From the NCBI GenBank assembly GCA_964389375.1, contig CAYMDP010000021.1:1-47777 (forward strand): 47,777 nucleotides of DNA, given 5' to 3'. The translations under genes and the position numbers were made by a program. The notes beneath the pieces were generated by a model. The model was not told where the DNA came from and ran no database searches. It saw nothing but the letters and a program-made list of their open reading frames with translations. Of the stretch, positions 34,816-42,205 are shown in pieces. Source of the stretch: CAYMDP01 sp964389375. Its GTDB lineage: Bacteria; Bdellovibrionota; Bdellovibrionia; Bdellovibrionales; UBA1609. Positions within the stretch are counted from its first letter, which is position 1, and each line of letters opens with the position of its first letter.

Positions 34816-35447
34816 GTTGAGTACTCGCAAAGTAAGGCTTTTTGATCGAGTTCAGAAATATCATTGCGTAGAATGCTTGGAAGAAGAACTGGTTCCATTA
34901 CTGTGGGTGTCGTCGTTAGGTGTCTTAAACCTAACAGATGCCCGATCTCATGAATCAAAAGACTTTCCATATGAACCTGAAAGGCTGAGTTCGGGGTGTC
35001 TAAATAGAAGCTAAAATACTTTGCATTCACTTTGATATCAGCATCGATGATTAAATTGTTTTTAAAAATCAGATTCGTCACAGCTTGAATTGTTCGAAGG
35101 TCTTCGGACCATTCCTTCAGCCAATAAAGCCCATTTAATCCATCTCGAGAAGCCTTGGGACTTAGTAATACAGAATCAATACTAATGGTGACAACCGTAC
35201 GCCCAGCGATTTTATTCCAGGCCTCTGCCGCAGACTGAGCTGCAGGGATAAACTCTTGAGGCCAATCCGCACTTAAGATCAAAGTGGCAGGAGCCGCATG
35301 CTTCCAAGATACTCTTTGCCCGTAAGAGTCCTGCACAAATCCACAAGACTCCTCGGCCTCAATAGCCAAAGTATTTTGAAAGATCTTGCCACAGCCGATT
35401 AAGCTGAAGCTTGCTAGATATAAGGCTAGGAGGCCTGCTCGAGTCAT
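34812..35447 (-). CDS. Matrixin-type zinc metalloprotease, lipoprotein
   Basis: 211 residues from ATG 35447, which opens a lipoprotein signal (GLLALYLASFSLIGC, lipobox LIGC). The frame is open further upstream but that part is not plausible as coding and runs up to the tRNA gene. The metzincin zinc motif HEIGHLLGLRH gives three His ligands plus the catalytic Glu, and VMEPVL supplies the Met-turn. Before it, AAEAWNKIAG and similar stretches are typical of the matrixin fold. Probably a surface or periplasmic protease; targets unknown. Confidence 0.88.
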   Translation of the reverse strand: MTRAGLLALYLASFSLIGCGKIFQNTLAIEAEESCGFVQDSYGQRVSWKHAAPATLILSADWPQEFIPAAQSAAEAWNKIAGRTVVTISIDSVLLSPKASRDGLNGLYWLKEWSEDLRTIQAVTNLIFKNNLIIDADIKVNAKYFSFYLDTPNSAFQVHMESLLIHEIGHLLGLRHLTTTPTVMEPVLLPSILRNDISELDQKALLCEYST

Positions 35448-35552
35448 ATCGCTGTTTCGGAAGAAGCCTCTAAAAATATTACGAAAATAGCCGACTCTGG
35501 ACCTCTCTAAAACCCTGTCTTTATGGGTTTTTCCTAAGGTCCAGCTTTGCCG

Positions 35553-35582
35553 TTGACAGGCCGCGCCCATTTCCCCTATACC
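35553..35582 (+). promoter_or_regulatory. Promoter of tRNA-Val
   Basis: TTGACA (35553-35558) and TATACC (35577-35582), spaced 18 nt, end 15 nt before the first base of the tRNA. A consensus -35 box and good -10 box in the expected place. Confidence 0.75.
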
Positions 35583-35597
35583 CTTTGAATCTATCAC

Positions 35598-35673
35598 AGG
35601 GAATTAGCTCAGTTGGTAGAGCGCCACCCTTACAAGGTGGATGTCGTCGGTTCGAGCCCGGCATTCCCTACCA
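35598..35673 (+). tRNA. tRNA-Val (anticodon TAC)
   Basis: 76 nt including an encoded CCA. The acceptor stem AGGGAAT pairs with ATTCCCT; the D arm is GCTC-AGTTGGTAGA-GCGC; the anticodon stem CCACC/GGTGG encloses CTTACAA with anticodon TAC; the T arm contains GGTTCGAGCC. It reads GTA (and other GTN) codons. Its last nine bases recur at 41997-42005, see the island entry. Confidence 0.97.
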
Positions 35674-35875
35674 TTTATTCATGCGAACTAAAAATGCGCC
35701 CGTTATATTTTTTCAGCTTTTAAGTGTGTGGTTTCAATAAGTTAGTGATGTCACATTTTCGTTCGCAAGTTGTCGGAAGATGTGAGTCGAACTGCTACAC
35801 AAATTTTAAATGCCGCCCTTGTTAAAATCACACTAAAGGGAGTTGAGTTAGGTTCTTCGGTTCTGTAGTGCCTTT
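35674..35875. other. Left end of the candidate island, non-coding
   Basis: About 200 bp without a gene between tRNA-Val and the permease stop. It is AT-rich and contains the left copy of the 17-bp repeat. No terminator with a clean U-tract was found for the tRNA here, which agrees with its natural terminator having been displaced. Confidence 0.5.
35765..35781 (+). repeat. Left copy of 17-bp direct repeat
   Basis: GCAAGTTGTCGGAAGAT; the partner at 41981-41997 reads GCAGGTTGTCGGAAGAT (16 of 17 identical, same orientation). The two lie 6.2 kb apart, near each end of the candidate island, so they could be recombinase-binding or attachment sites (inference). Confidence 0.6.
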
Positions 35876-36829
35876 TTATAGCGCTGATAACCACTGACTA
35901 ACTTCAATGTAGAACGGTATTCCGAAAATCAAATTCATCGGAAAGGTTATAGCAAGTGGAAGAGCAAGGTATAACCCTGGGTTTGCATGGGGAATTGATG
36001 CCCTGATAGTTGCAGGAGCCGCGATATAGGAGGCACTTCCCGCAAGCACTGCCATAATAATTTGGTCACCTTGGGAAAGTCCTATGAAAGCACCTACCAG
36101 CAAAGACAAGCTTCCAAAAAGTAGCGGCAGTACTACAGCAACGGGCATGACAAATTTTTTGAATTTCCAAGCCTCTCGTAATTGCTTTTGGGCGACGATT
36201 CCTAAATCCAGTAAGAAAAATGCGAGTACACCCTTAAAAGAACCTTGAATGACTGGCGCAATGCTGGACCACGAGCCTGGGTTCATCGAAAGCCCGATTA
36301 TAAAACCGCCGATAAGTAGCACAAACGATTTCGTAGATAGAATTGACTTAATAATTGAGCGGTTAGTATTGACGGTCGAGTCTCTAAACTTTTCGTAGAG
36401 AAATACACCAATAAGAATTGCGGGTATTTCCATTAAGGCCATGACAGCGACAAGGTACCCACTTGAGGCAATACCTTCGTTTTCAAGAATATTTTGAGCC
36501 GTTATAAATGTGACAGCACTTACAGAGCCGTAAGAAGCTGAAATGGCCGATGCATTGGCAACCCCCAAACGATTCTTTAAAATAAAAAATATTGCCAGCG
36601 GGAAGGAGAGACACGAAGCAAGACCTAATGAGAGTGACGGCAAAAAACCAAATAGATCGTTCGCAACTCTAACTTCGTGCCCGCCTTTCAAACCCAGACT
36701 CAGCAACAGAAAGATAGAAAGAAACTTTGAAACAGAATCCGGAACTTCTAAATCGGACCTGATCCAAGACGCAACAGCCCCTAATACGAAAAACAAAATG
36801 ATGAGGTCAAAGCTTGCGAAGTGACTCAT
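35876..36829 (-). CDS. Sodium-dependent bicarbonate-type permease (SbtA/DUF897 family)
   Basis: 317 residues with about ten hydrophobic segments. The family pattern is clear: SASYGSVSAVTFITAQ in the first half, YLVAVMALMEIPAILIGVFL after it, and in the second half AGSASYIAAPATIRASIPHA and LALPLAITFPMNLIFGIPFY. SbtA in cyanobacteria takes up bicarbonate with sodium; many non-photosynthetic relatives exist with unproven substrates. No SbtB-type PII gene is adjacent. Its ATG overlaps the HPF-like stop (ATGA), so it is the last gene of a four-gene operon. Confidence 0.9.
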   Translation of the reverse strand: MSHFASFDLIILFFVLGAVASWIRSDLEVPDSVSKFLSIFLLLSLGLKGGHEVRVANDLFGFLPSLSLGLASCLSFPLAIFFILKNRLGVANASAISASYGSVSAVTFITAQNILENEGIASSGYLVAVMALMEIPAILIGVFLYEKFRDSTVNTNRSIIKSILSTKSFVLLIGGFIIGLSMNPGSWSSIAPVIQGSFKGVLAFFLLDLGIVAQKQLREAWKFKKFVMPVAVVLPLLFGSLSLLVGAFIGLSQGDQIIMAVLAGSASYIAAPATIRASIPHANPGLYLALPLAITFPMNLIFGIPFYIEVSQWLSAL

Positions 36830-37212
36830 CCGATATTCTGTTCATCCATATCAAAATTTTCCACTACCTCACGAACAATTTTGCGTGCTTTTGTTCTCTC
36901 TTGAACCCTCTGTCGGTCGCCAAAACGATTAAGCTTTTCAAGCATGTGGTCGACCACTTCCGCTAATGCTACATAAAGACTCGCGTCAGATTTTTCGACC
37001 GTAATGCCGTCATATCTTCCACGAGCAACATGAAGTTTCACTTTAAAAAGGTCTGGACCCGCCTGAAGCGGGGAGTTTTCCATCTCGAGCGTAATTTGAA
37101 TTTTGCACTTTGATAAATCTGGAAACTTCTCGATCAAAGTTTCAATCCGTTCTTGGACCGCTTCACGAGCCATCTCCGATTTTTCTAAATTCTTAAACTT
37201 CACTTGAATCAT
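36826..37212 (-). CDS. HPF/RaiA-like ribosome hibernation factor
   Basis: 128 residues from ATG 37212, which overlaps the upstream stop as ATGA; a start 16 codons earlier is possible but less likely. It matches the beta-alpha-beta-beta-beta-alpha fold of short HPF/YfiA proteins: helix MAREAVQERIETLIEKF, strand KCKIQITLEM, strand FKVKLHVA, and final helix DASLYVALAEVVDHMLEKL. Basic residues follow (KARKIV). Such proteins bind the small-subunit decoding site and silence ribosomes in stress. Finding it between transporter and baeRF genes is unusual. Confidence 0.85.
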   Translation of the reverse strand: MIQVKFKNLEKSEMAREAVQERIETLIEKFPDLSKCKIQITLEMENSPLQAGPDLFKVKLHVARGRYDGITVEKSDASLYVALAEVVDHMLEKLNRFGDRQRVQERTKARKIVREVVENFDMDEQNIG

Positions 37213-37643
37213 ATCGTCTTCCCTTCTGGTGTATGCATTAGCTTTTTCATTTGAGTACATTCATGACCTTCGCAAAGTGCAGGCTTATCTTCTAAACATG
37301 CCACTTTCAAATTGATGAGATTGTCGAGAGCGGGTCTAGCAAGCCAAGGCTCAACTGCCATCAAACTCTGAGCTTTGCCCCAACAGCTTGAAGCTTGAAG
37401 CCGTGGTAAACTCTTAAGCTCCGTCTTGAGGCTTTCGATATTTGTCTGAGCCGCTGGAGATTGAACCGCTTGCGTCGCTTTAGTTGCGACAAAATTGAAA
37501 GCGGCGACTCCTGCCCAAATAGTTAAAGCACCTGTGATGAGAAAGCCTACGAGACCCACCACCGCAAAGATTTTTACTTTCCGCATGAGATGAGGCTTTG
37601 CTTTAAGCTTTCGTATTATTTCAATAAATATCTGTTGTTTCAT
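37209..37643 (-). CDS. Small single-pass membrane protein of unknown function
   Basis: 144 residues: basic N-terminus (KLKAKPHLMRKVK), one membrane segment about 24-48 (IFAVVGLVGFLITGALTIWA), then an external domain with four Cys in SSCWGK, VACLEDK, ALCEGHEC. No family recognised. ATGA overlaps on both sides place it strictly between the baeRF-like and HPF-like genes, so the products are probably made in fixed ratio. Confidence 0.8.
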   Translation of the reverse strand: MKQQIFIEIIRKLKAKPHLMRKVKIFAVVGLVGFLITGALTIWAGVAAFNFVATKATQAVQSPAAQTNIESLKTELKSLPRLQASSCWGKAQSLMAVEPWLARPALDNLINLKVACLEDKPALCEGHECTQMKKLMHTPEGKTI

Positions 37644-38773
37644 AATCGCCTCTCTTTAAGAACTTCATACTGAAGATCTTCGGTTTTTTCTAATTCCGCT
37701 CCGTCGTCATCAAGAATTGCTAAGATAGGGCGACCTTTGGGAATCTCTTCTCTTTTTGCCACAATAACCTCTCCACCTTGGCTTAAAACCATTTGGGCTA
37801 AATCATCGAGGATGCAGTCATCCTCGTGGTCCATGTCAAAAGGATGAAGTGCGATACCACCCGTTTCGGGGTCAATTTTGCCAAAGATATTAAGTTCATC
37901 CGTTACGATGAGCTTCCGTACCTGACCTTGAACGACCGCTTTGGAAATTTGAAAGATGTTTTTCTTTACTCGATTTCCTTCTTCAGCAAACTTAAATTCG
38001 AGAAGTGATTTCTCTAAGTTCTTTTTTGATTCGTCCTTTAGGATCTTACGAATACTTTGGCAGATCTCGATCAGATTATGGCTTCCGAAAGTACTTGAAA
38101 CGGGTGTCGTCACCAAATTCTTATAATTAAGATTCTGATGAAGCGAACTAACGAGCGACGGCTTTCCTGCAACGAAAAGTTTAGGCTTAGAAATCTTTGT
38201 GAGATCCGAAATCCAATCGCTAAGCCACACAAAGGTCTCCGACTCTTTTGCTTTTTTCTTTCGAGCATCTTTTAAGCTCATGTATTCTGATTCGGTCGCC
38301 CTAAAGCCTTCTGGGAATAAAATAGAATCAATAAGCTTCAAGCTAGTTTGAGATCCCAAATAGAGACTCGCTGAGCCTTTATCCAAGCCAAGCATCAAAA
38401 ACTCTTCGTCTCCCTGGAGCCAGCGAAGAAGAGGTTTAACGTGAAAGCTTGTCGCAACCTGACAGCTCTGTTCGACATCGACAGGAATATTTAACACTCG
38501 AAAAGAGTCTTTATTCCGAAAAAGCCCGATATTTCCCTTCATCTGTTTAAAAACTCGGGCATCGTTTAAGAGCGCATCGAGCGGCTCTAAAAACTTTTTT
38601 CGCTCACCAATTGTCATGACATGGCTTAGCCACTCATAAGCTTCACCTATCGAAGTCCGAACTTGAGACTTAAGGTCAATCAAGTCACCTCGGTTAACGA
38701 GGTAAGCTGTCAAGTGAACCCCATCCTTTGATTCCAGAAGAGGCTTTAAGGTCGTTTGTTTGGAGTTCAACAT
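37640..38773 (-). CDS. Bacterial eRF1-fold (baeRF-type) protein
   Basis: 377 residues from ATG 38773, with AAAGGA 7 nt upstream; a frame 17 codons longer lacks this. The length, the central STFGSHNLIEICQSIRKI, and the C-terminal VVQGQVRKLIVTDELNIFGK and CILDDLAQMVLSQGGEVIVA fit the bacterial relatives of archaeo-eukaryotic release factor 1 and Pelota (L7Ae-like final domain). Predicted to act on ribosomes or RNA; experimental data on the family are few. With HPF in the same operon, a ribosome rescue or pausing role is attractive (inference). Subfamily not assigned. Confidence 0.7.
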   Translation of the reverse strand: MLNSKQTTLKPLLESKDGVHLTAYLVNRGDLIDLKSQVRTSIGEAYEWLSHVMTIGERKKFLEPLDALLNDARVFKQMKGNIGLFRNKDSFRVLNIPVDVEQSCQVATSFHVKPLLRWLQGDEEFLMLGLDKGSASLYLGSQTSLKLIDSILFPEGFRATESEYMSLKDARKKKAKESETFVWLSDWISDLTKISKPKLFVAGKPSLVSSLHQNLNYKNLVTTPVSSTFGSHNLIEICQSIRKILKDESKKNLEKSLLEFKFAEEGNRVKKNIFQISKAVVQGQVRKLIVTDELNIFGKIDPETGGIALHPFDMDHEDDCILDDLAQMVLSQGGEVIVAKREEIPKGRPILAILDDDGAELEKTEDLQYEVLKERRL

Positions 38774-38895
38774 AGAGCATCCTTTCGTAAGAGTTTTTAG
38801 TGAAAGCCTTGCCTCGCTCTTCACTTGTTACTTACTTTACGGAAGAATATTGAATTGTTAAAATGGATAAAAAGAGTCAGCTGTACTGTTAAAAT

Positions 38896-39780
38896 CTATA
38901 CAACAAACTGGTCCTTAAGCTTAGAAGCGATTTGATTCTCGATCTTTCGCTGGGCGGTTACCAAGAAGAGTTCTTCATGAACCCCTTGAAGCTGGCCAAT
39001 TTCAACAAGTTCGCCTCTTAAGACTTGCCCTGTCACAGTATGAGTCGCCGTAGGAAGAAGTCCCATTTCATTTATTGCCATAAGCTTCTTAACTGAGATG
39101 TCTTGGCTCTCAATGACTATATTAAGCTCAATTTTATTGAGCTTTGCCCAGTGGTCGAGGTCTTGTCTAATTCTGCTGTCGTAAGTCGGTAGAATCATCG
39201 GTTCACCCGAGATCGATTTTGGAAAACCTTTGCGTAAGGATTTAAATTTTGGAGCTCCGTAAAAGGCAACATTTTTTTTTGTAATGGATTTTGGATAAAG
39301 GCCTTTGCCATCAGTACCTGTCGGTAAGAAATTTGTCACCATTAGGTCCATTCGGTGAGCAACAAGTTCTCGAATGAGTTCGTCTGATTTTCCCTCTGAC
39401 AGAGTAATTTGGCAGGGTGAGATGCGAAAAGCATGTTTCACCAGCTGTAAAACAATTTGCTTGGGCACACTGTCAAGTGCTCCTAGGTGCAGTGATGGCT
39501 TTAAGGGCTTAAGCCTATCGTGAAGAACCTCATACATTTCCGAACCCATCCGGAAGATGTTCTTTGAGTAATCAAAAGCTACTTTTCCCTGCTCCGTGAG
39601 TACGAGCTTTTTATGGTGCCTTTCAAAGAGTTGCACGCCGATAGTGTCTTCAAACTGCTTAAGTTGCGCGGACAGAGTTGGTTGGCCAAGACTTAATTTT
39701 TCCGCCGCCTTGGAGACACTCCCTTCTTCGGCAATCGTCTTAAAATAGAAGAGATGATGGTAGTTAATCCACTGATTCAT
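38896..39780 (-). CDS. LysR-type regulator, NhaR-like
   Basis: 294 residues. The N-terminal winged helix is INYHHLFYFKTIAEEGSVSK with AAEKLSLGQPTLSAQLKQFE, which resembles NhaR (INYNHLYYFW) more than generic LysR proteins. The effector domain follows from about residue 90. NhaR responds to Na+ and alkaline stress in enterics. Located between the baeRF operon (122 bp downstream on the same strand) and the divergent Alx/TerC gene, with a palindromic site between, it is the likely regulator of either or both. Confidence 0.9.
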   Translation of the reverse strand: MNQWINYHHLFYFKTIAEEGSVSKAAEKLSLGQPTLSAQLKQFEDTIGVQLFERHHKKLVLTEQGKVAFDYSKNIFRMGSEMYEVLHDRLKPLKPSLHLGALDSVPKQIVLQLVKHAFRISPCQITLSEGKSDELIRELVAHRMDLMVTNFLPTGTDGKGLYPKSITKKNVAFYGAPKFKSLRKGFPKSISGEPMILPTYDSRIRQDLDHWAKLNKIELNIVIESQDISVKKLMAINEMGLLPTATHTVTGQVLRGELVEIGQLQGVHEELFLVTAQRKIENQIASKLKDQFVV

Positions 39781-39803
39781 ATGAACCTCCAGCGATTATC
39801 TTG

Positions 39804-39820
39804 TATCGTTCATAGCGATA
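39804..39820. promoter_or_regulatory. Likely LysR operator in the divergent region
   Basis: TATCG-TTCATAG-CGATA, a perfect 5-bp inverted repeat with T and A at the ends, fits the LysR-box pattern. It is 24 nt from the regulator start and 78 nt from the TerC start, the normal location for autoregulation and divergent activation. Confidence 0.5.
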
Positions 39821-39897
39821 CTGGTCAATAGCATTATCGATGTGATAGATAGGAAGAGTTAGACGATATTAGTCAGACATAGAAGGAGATTTTTTAG

Positions 39898-40944
39898 ATG
39901 ATTCTATTTCCATTTTACGACTACTGGTGGTTTTACGCAGGATTAACGACTTTTGTGCTTGTGCTGTTGGCCCTTGATTTAGGTGTTTTTCATAAAAAAG
40001 CTCATGAAGTCAGTTTCAAAGAAGCCTCTGTTTGGACCACGATCTGGATAAGTATGGCTCTTCTTTTTAATTGCCTTTTCTATCTCTACGCTCAGCATCG
40101 ATTTTCAACTCACGAGCGATACACGTCGCTTCCAAACTTTGACCCTGATGCGCAAGCAAAGACCACAGCACTCGAATTTTTAACGGGATTTGTCGTCGAG
40201 AAATCTCTCGCAATCGATAATATCTTCGTCTTCGCCGTCGTATTTGCTTACTTTGGAATTCCAAAAATTTATCAGCATAGAGTTCTCTTCTGGGGAATCT
40301 TAGGTGCCTTGGCATTTAGAGCGATCTTCATCGCCATGGGTTCTGTCCTCATGCAATATCAGTGGGTTGTTTTATTTTTCGGCGCTCTTTTGATTCTCAC
40401 TGGTATTAAAATGTTCTTTGCGGGCACGAAACCGCAAAATTTAGAGAACAACTTTTTGGTACGGCAGCTCAAGAAAGTCTTCCGAGTCCATCCACACATT
40501 GAGGGTCAGAAGTTTTTTATCAAGAAAGATGGACTGACCTATGTGACACCCTTGTTTTTGGCGCTTATCTTTCTAGAGATTAGCGACATTATTTTTGCTG
40601 TAGATTCGGTACCCGCAATTTTCGCTCTGACGAAAGAGCCGTTGATTGTGTTTACCTCAAACATCTTTGCAATCTTAGGTTTGAGATCCATGTACTTCAT
40701 GCTTGCCGGTGTGATGGATAGGTTTGCTTACATCAAGTACGGCTTGGCTTCGGTACTGGTGTTCGTAGGTCTTAAGATGGTTTGGCTTAATGAAGCTTTC
40801 GGGGGCAAGTTCCCAATCAACTGGTCGCTTGGAATCATCGCTCTTTTAATCGGTGGCTCGATTGTGCTTTCCATCATTATCGACCGCAGAAAACAAAAGC
40901 TGATTCTTCCGAAAGCAGATTTAAAAGACAGCGATAAGGTTTAA
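39898..40944 (+). CDS. TerC/Alx-family membrane protein
   Basis: 348 residues with nine or so membrane segments, and AAGGAG before the ATG. The family's acidic membrane motifs are present twice: EFLTGFVVEKSLAIDNIFVF and FLEISDIIFAVDSVPAIFAL. Length and a basic loop (FLVRQLKKVFRVHPHIEGQK) match Alx, linked in E. coli to alkaline pH and manganese. The leader here is short, so the Alx/yybP-ykoY Mn riboswitch is not present. Divergent from the NhaR-like regulator and followed after 23 bp by the zinc-ribbon gene. Confidence 0.93.
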   Translation: MILFPFYDYWWFYAGLTTFVLVLLALDLGVFHKKAHEVSFKEASVWTTIWISMALLFNCLFYLYAQHRFSTHERYTSLPNFDPDAQAKTTALEFLTGFVVEKSLAIDNIFVFAVVFAYFGIPKIYQHRVLFWGILGALAFRAIFIAMGSVLMQYQWVVLFFGALLILTGIKMFFAGTKPQNLENNFLVRQLKKVFRVHPHIEGQKFFIKKDGLTYVTPLFLALIFLEISDIIFAVDSVPAIFALTKEPLIVFTSNIFAILGLRSMYFMLAGVMDRFAYIKYGLASVLVFVGLKMVWLNEAFGGKFPINWSLGIIALLIGGSIVLSIIIDRRKQKLILPKADLKDSDKV

Positions 40945-40967
40945 TAAATTAAAAAGGAGAAACAAAA

Positions 40968-41213
40968 ATGAAATGCCCAAACTGCAAAGAACATAATTTA
41001 GTGATAGCCGAGAGAAAAGGCATCGAAATTGACCACTGCCCTGAATGCAGAGGCATTTGGCTCGACCGTGGAGAGCTCGATAAAATTTTAGAGAAATCTA
41101 GAGATGACAAGAGCTCGCATCGGCAGGACACCTTTCGAAGCCACTCGCAATCAGACCCTTATCAAAAGCCCTACAAGAGGCGGAAATCTTTTTTGGAAGA
41201 GATATTCGATTAA
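40968..41213 (+). CDS. TFIIB-type zinc-ribbon protein
   Basis: 81 residues; AAGGAG before the ATG. The first 40 residues are the zf-TFIIB pattern: two CxxC knuckles (KCPNCKEHNL and HCPECRGIWLDRGEL). The rest is polar, ending in a basic KPYKRRKSFLEEIF. Proteins like this are common next to stress and transporter genes; the biochemical role is not known. In operon with the Alx/TerC gene. Confidence 0.9.
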   Translation: MKCPNCKEHNLVIAERKGIEIDHCPECRGIWLDRGELDKILEKSRDDKSSHRQDTFRSHSQSDPYQKPYKRRKSFLEEIFD

Positions 41214-41292
41214 TTCGAGTCTGCAATGATTCTATTTTCAGCGGTTTTGCTGGGGCTAGAAACAAATGCCGACCTGTGCTGTCCGGAAAACC

Positions 41293-41502
41293 TTACGGAT
41301 TTTGCTTTGATTTTACTTTGGTTGCGGAGTCGCCAGGTTTTATTCGAAAGAATCGGGGCGATCCCCAAGTCGAGGAGCGTGATTCATAGATCACTTTCGC
41401 TTGAGCGCGCCACACCCAAGCTTGAAGAACATCGAGCTGACCAGTTGCTGCGAATGCGATGACGACACCTATAATCCAAGTGAATAGTTTTTCGAGGTTC
41501 AT
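41293..41502 (-). CDS. Small membrane protein of unknown function
   Basis: 69 residues with a strong AAAGGAG 8 nt before ATG 41502. One membrane segment (LFTWIIGVVIAFAATGQL), then a basic soluble part with WGSPRFFRIK. No family recognised. It follows the recombinase-like gene on the same strand (32 bp downstream of its stop) and converges with the zinc-ribbon gene. Confidence 0.65.
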   Translation of the reverse strand: MNLEKLFTWIIGVVIAFAATGQLDVLQAWVWRAQAKVIYESRSSTWGSPRFFRIKPGDSATKVKSKQNP

Positions 41503-41533
41503 ACAAAACTCCTTTGGTTTGTGGCTACTTCAT

Positions 41534-41968
41534 TTATTTTTTTAGACGTTGAATTATGTTGAAGACGTGAGCTTGCCGCCACGGTTTGCCGTGTCGGGTT
41601 TTAAGTCCTTTGCCGCTCAAATATCGAGCGATCTCCGTTGGCGAGCGCCCAAGCTGACGCTGCTTTTCTATGATTTGAAGGGTGGAATATTCTCGGGGGT
41701 CCTTTTGAAGCTGACCTTCTAGGTAGCAAAACCCATACGGCGGCGGCGCTGAATTTTTAAAAGTTTGCCGCTGATCTTTGGAAAAGCTGACGGACTTGTT
41801 TGTTCTGAGCGTCATTCCCTGTCTGGCGAGTTGATCTCTTACCGTTGAATACGACAAACCAAGCCGATCAGCGATCTCATTTATTGAGTGGCCTTGCTCG
41901 TAAAAAGCCCTCAGATCACGGTTTTCCTGAGTAATTAGGTGGATGCTGATTTCAATGAAATCATGCAC
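41534..41968 (-). CDS. Recombinase-domain protein lacking a catalytic domain
   Basis: 144 residues. The N-terminal part is a Hin/resolvase-like helix-turn-helix (HSINEIADRLGLSYSTVRDQL). The C-terminal part (PPYGFCYLEGQLQKDPREYS to KPWRQAHVFNIIQRLKK) matches the DNA-binding recombinase domain of large serine recombinases. The N-terminal resolvase domain with the catalytic serine is absent, so it cannot cut DNA alone. It may be a directionality factor, regulator, or remnant. The start lies 13 nt from the right copy of the 17-bp repeat, which it may bind (inference). Confidence 0.75.
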   Translation of the reverse strand: MHDFIEISIHLITQENRDLRAFYEQGHSINEIADRLGLSYSTVRDQLARQGMTLRTNKSVSFSKDQRQTFKNSAPPPYGFCYLEGQLQKDPREYSTLQIIEKQRQLGRSPTEIARYLSGKGLKTRHGKPWRQAHVFNIIQRLKK

Positions 41969-41980
41969 TTGGCTTAGATT

Positions 41981-41997
41981 GCAGGTTGTCGGAAGAT
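41981..41997 (+). repeat. Right copy of 17-bp direct repeat
   Basis: Differs at one base from the copy at 35765-35781. It touches the repeated tRNA end at 41997 and lies directly upstream of the recombinase-like gene, so it could also be that gene's operator. Confidence 0.6.
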
Positions 41998-42004
41998 CCC
42001 TACC

Positions 42005-42026
42005 AATTTTTGCGCCAGCAAAAATT
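42005..42026. terminator. Hairpin just outside the candidate attR, possible displaced tRNA terminator
   Basis: AATTTTTGC-GCCA-GCAAAAATT: a perfect 9-bp stem with a 4-nt loop directly after the repeated tRNA end. If the island were removed, this hairpin would directly follow tRNA-Val CCA, a normal terminator position. It lacks a long U-tract, so its strength is uncertain. Confidence 0.45.
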
Positions 42027-42096
42027 CCTCCATTTTCTATTATCGGCCCTCAGAACAAAACCAAAGCACACCAACCTTCCGCGCAAAAACGAAAAT

Positions 42097-42205
42097 GCAC
42101 ATAAGGTTCCAGGTCCCAACTGGTAGCAATCGCGCGGCATAACCATCCAATTGTTTCTGAATTGATGCGGTGACGCTACCACTTGGGACCTGGAACCTTA
42201 CGTGC
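42097..42205. repeat. Palindromic repeat family 2, copy A
   Basis: 31-nt arms (42097-42127 and 42175-42205) pair at 29 positions around a 47-nt loop. The inner arm GGTCCCAACTGGTAGC and the loop start AATCGCGCG are shared with copy B at 43606-43690, which has a loop of identical length. The right arm ends at the stop codon of the DUF4421 gene, so it may also act as a 3' structure for that mRNA. Intergenic elsewhere. Confidence 0.85.

Larger units (their letters stand above)
35665..42005. mobile_element. Candidate integrated island at tRNA-Val, about 6.3 kb
   Basis: The tRNA 3' end TCCCTACCA (35665-35673) recurs at 41997-42005, followed there by a hairpin (42005-42026) that would suit the original tRNA terminator. 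A 17-bp direct repeat with one mismatch lies at 35765-35781 and 41981-41997. A recombinase-domain gene (41534-41968) sits next to the right end. The interior carries stress/transport genes unlike the flanks. The 9-bp core is short, and the recombinase-like gene lacks a catalytic domain, so the segment may be a relic moved in trans. Boundaries are inferred. Confidence 0.5.

Noticed and set aside
35510..35545. AAAACCC/GGGTTTT hairpin upstream of tRNA-Val as a terminator
   Set aside because: No gene on the plus strand ends before it, and the protease gene on the minus strand starts downstream of it; no transcript to end is evident.
39781..39897. Mn-sensing yybP-ykoY/Alx riboswitch before the TerC-type gene
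   Set aside because: The leader is too short and lacks the conserved four-way structure; only a LysR-type palindrome is visible.
41226..41462. 78-codon plus-strand frame
   Set aside because: It overlaps the minus-strand 69-residue gene, which has a strong ribosome site and a clear membrane segment.
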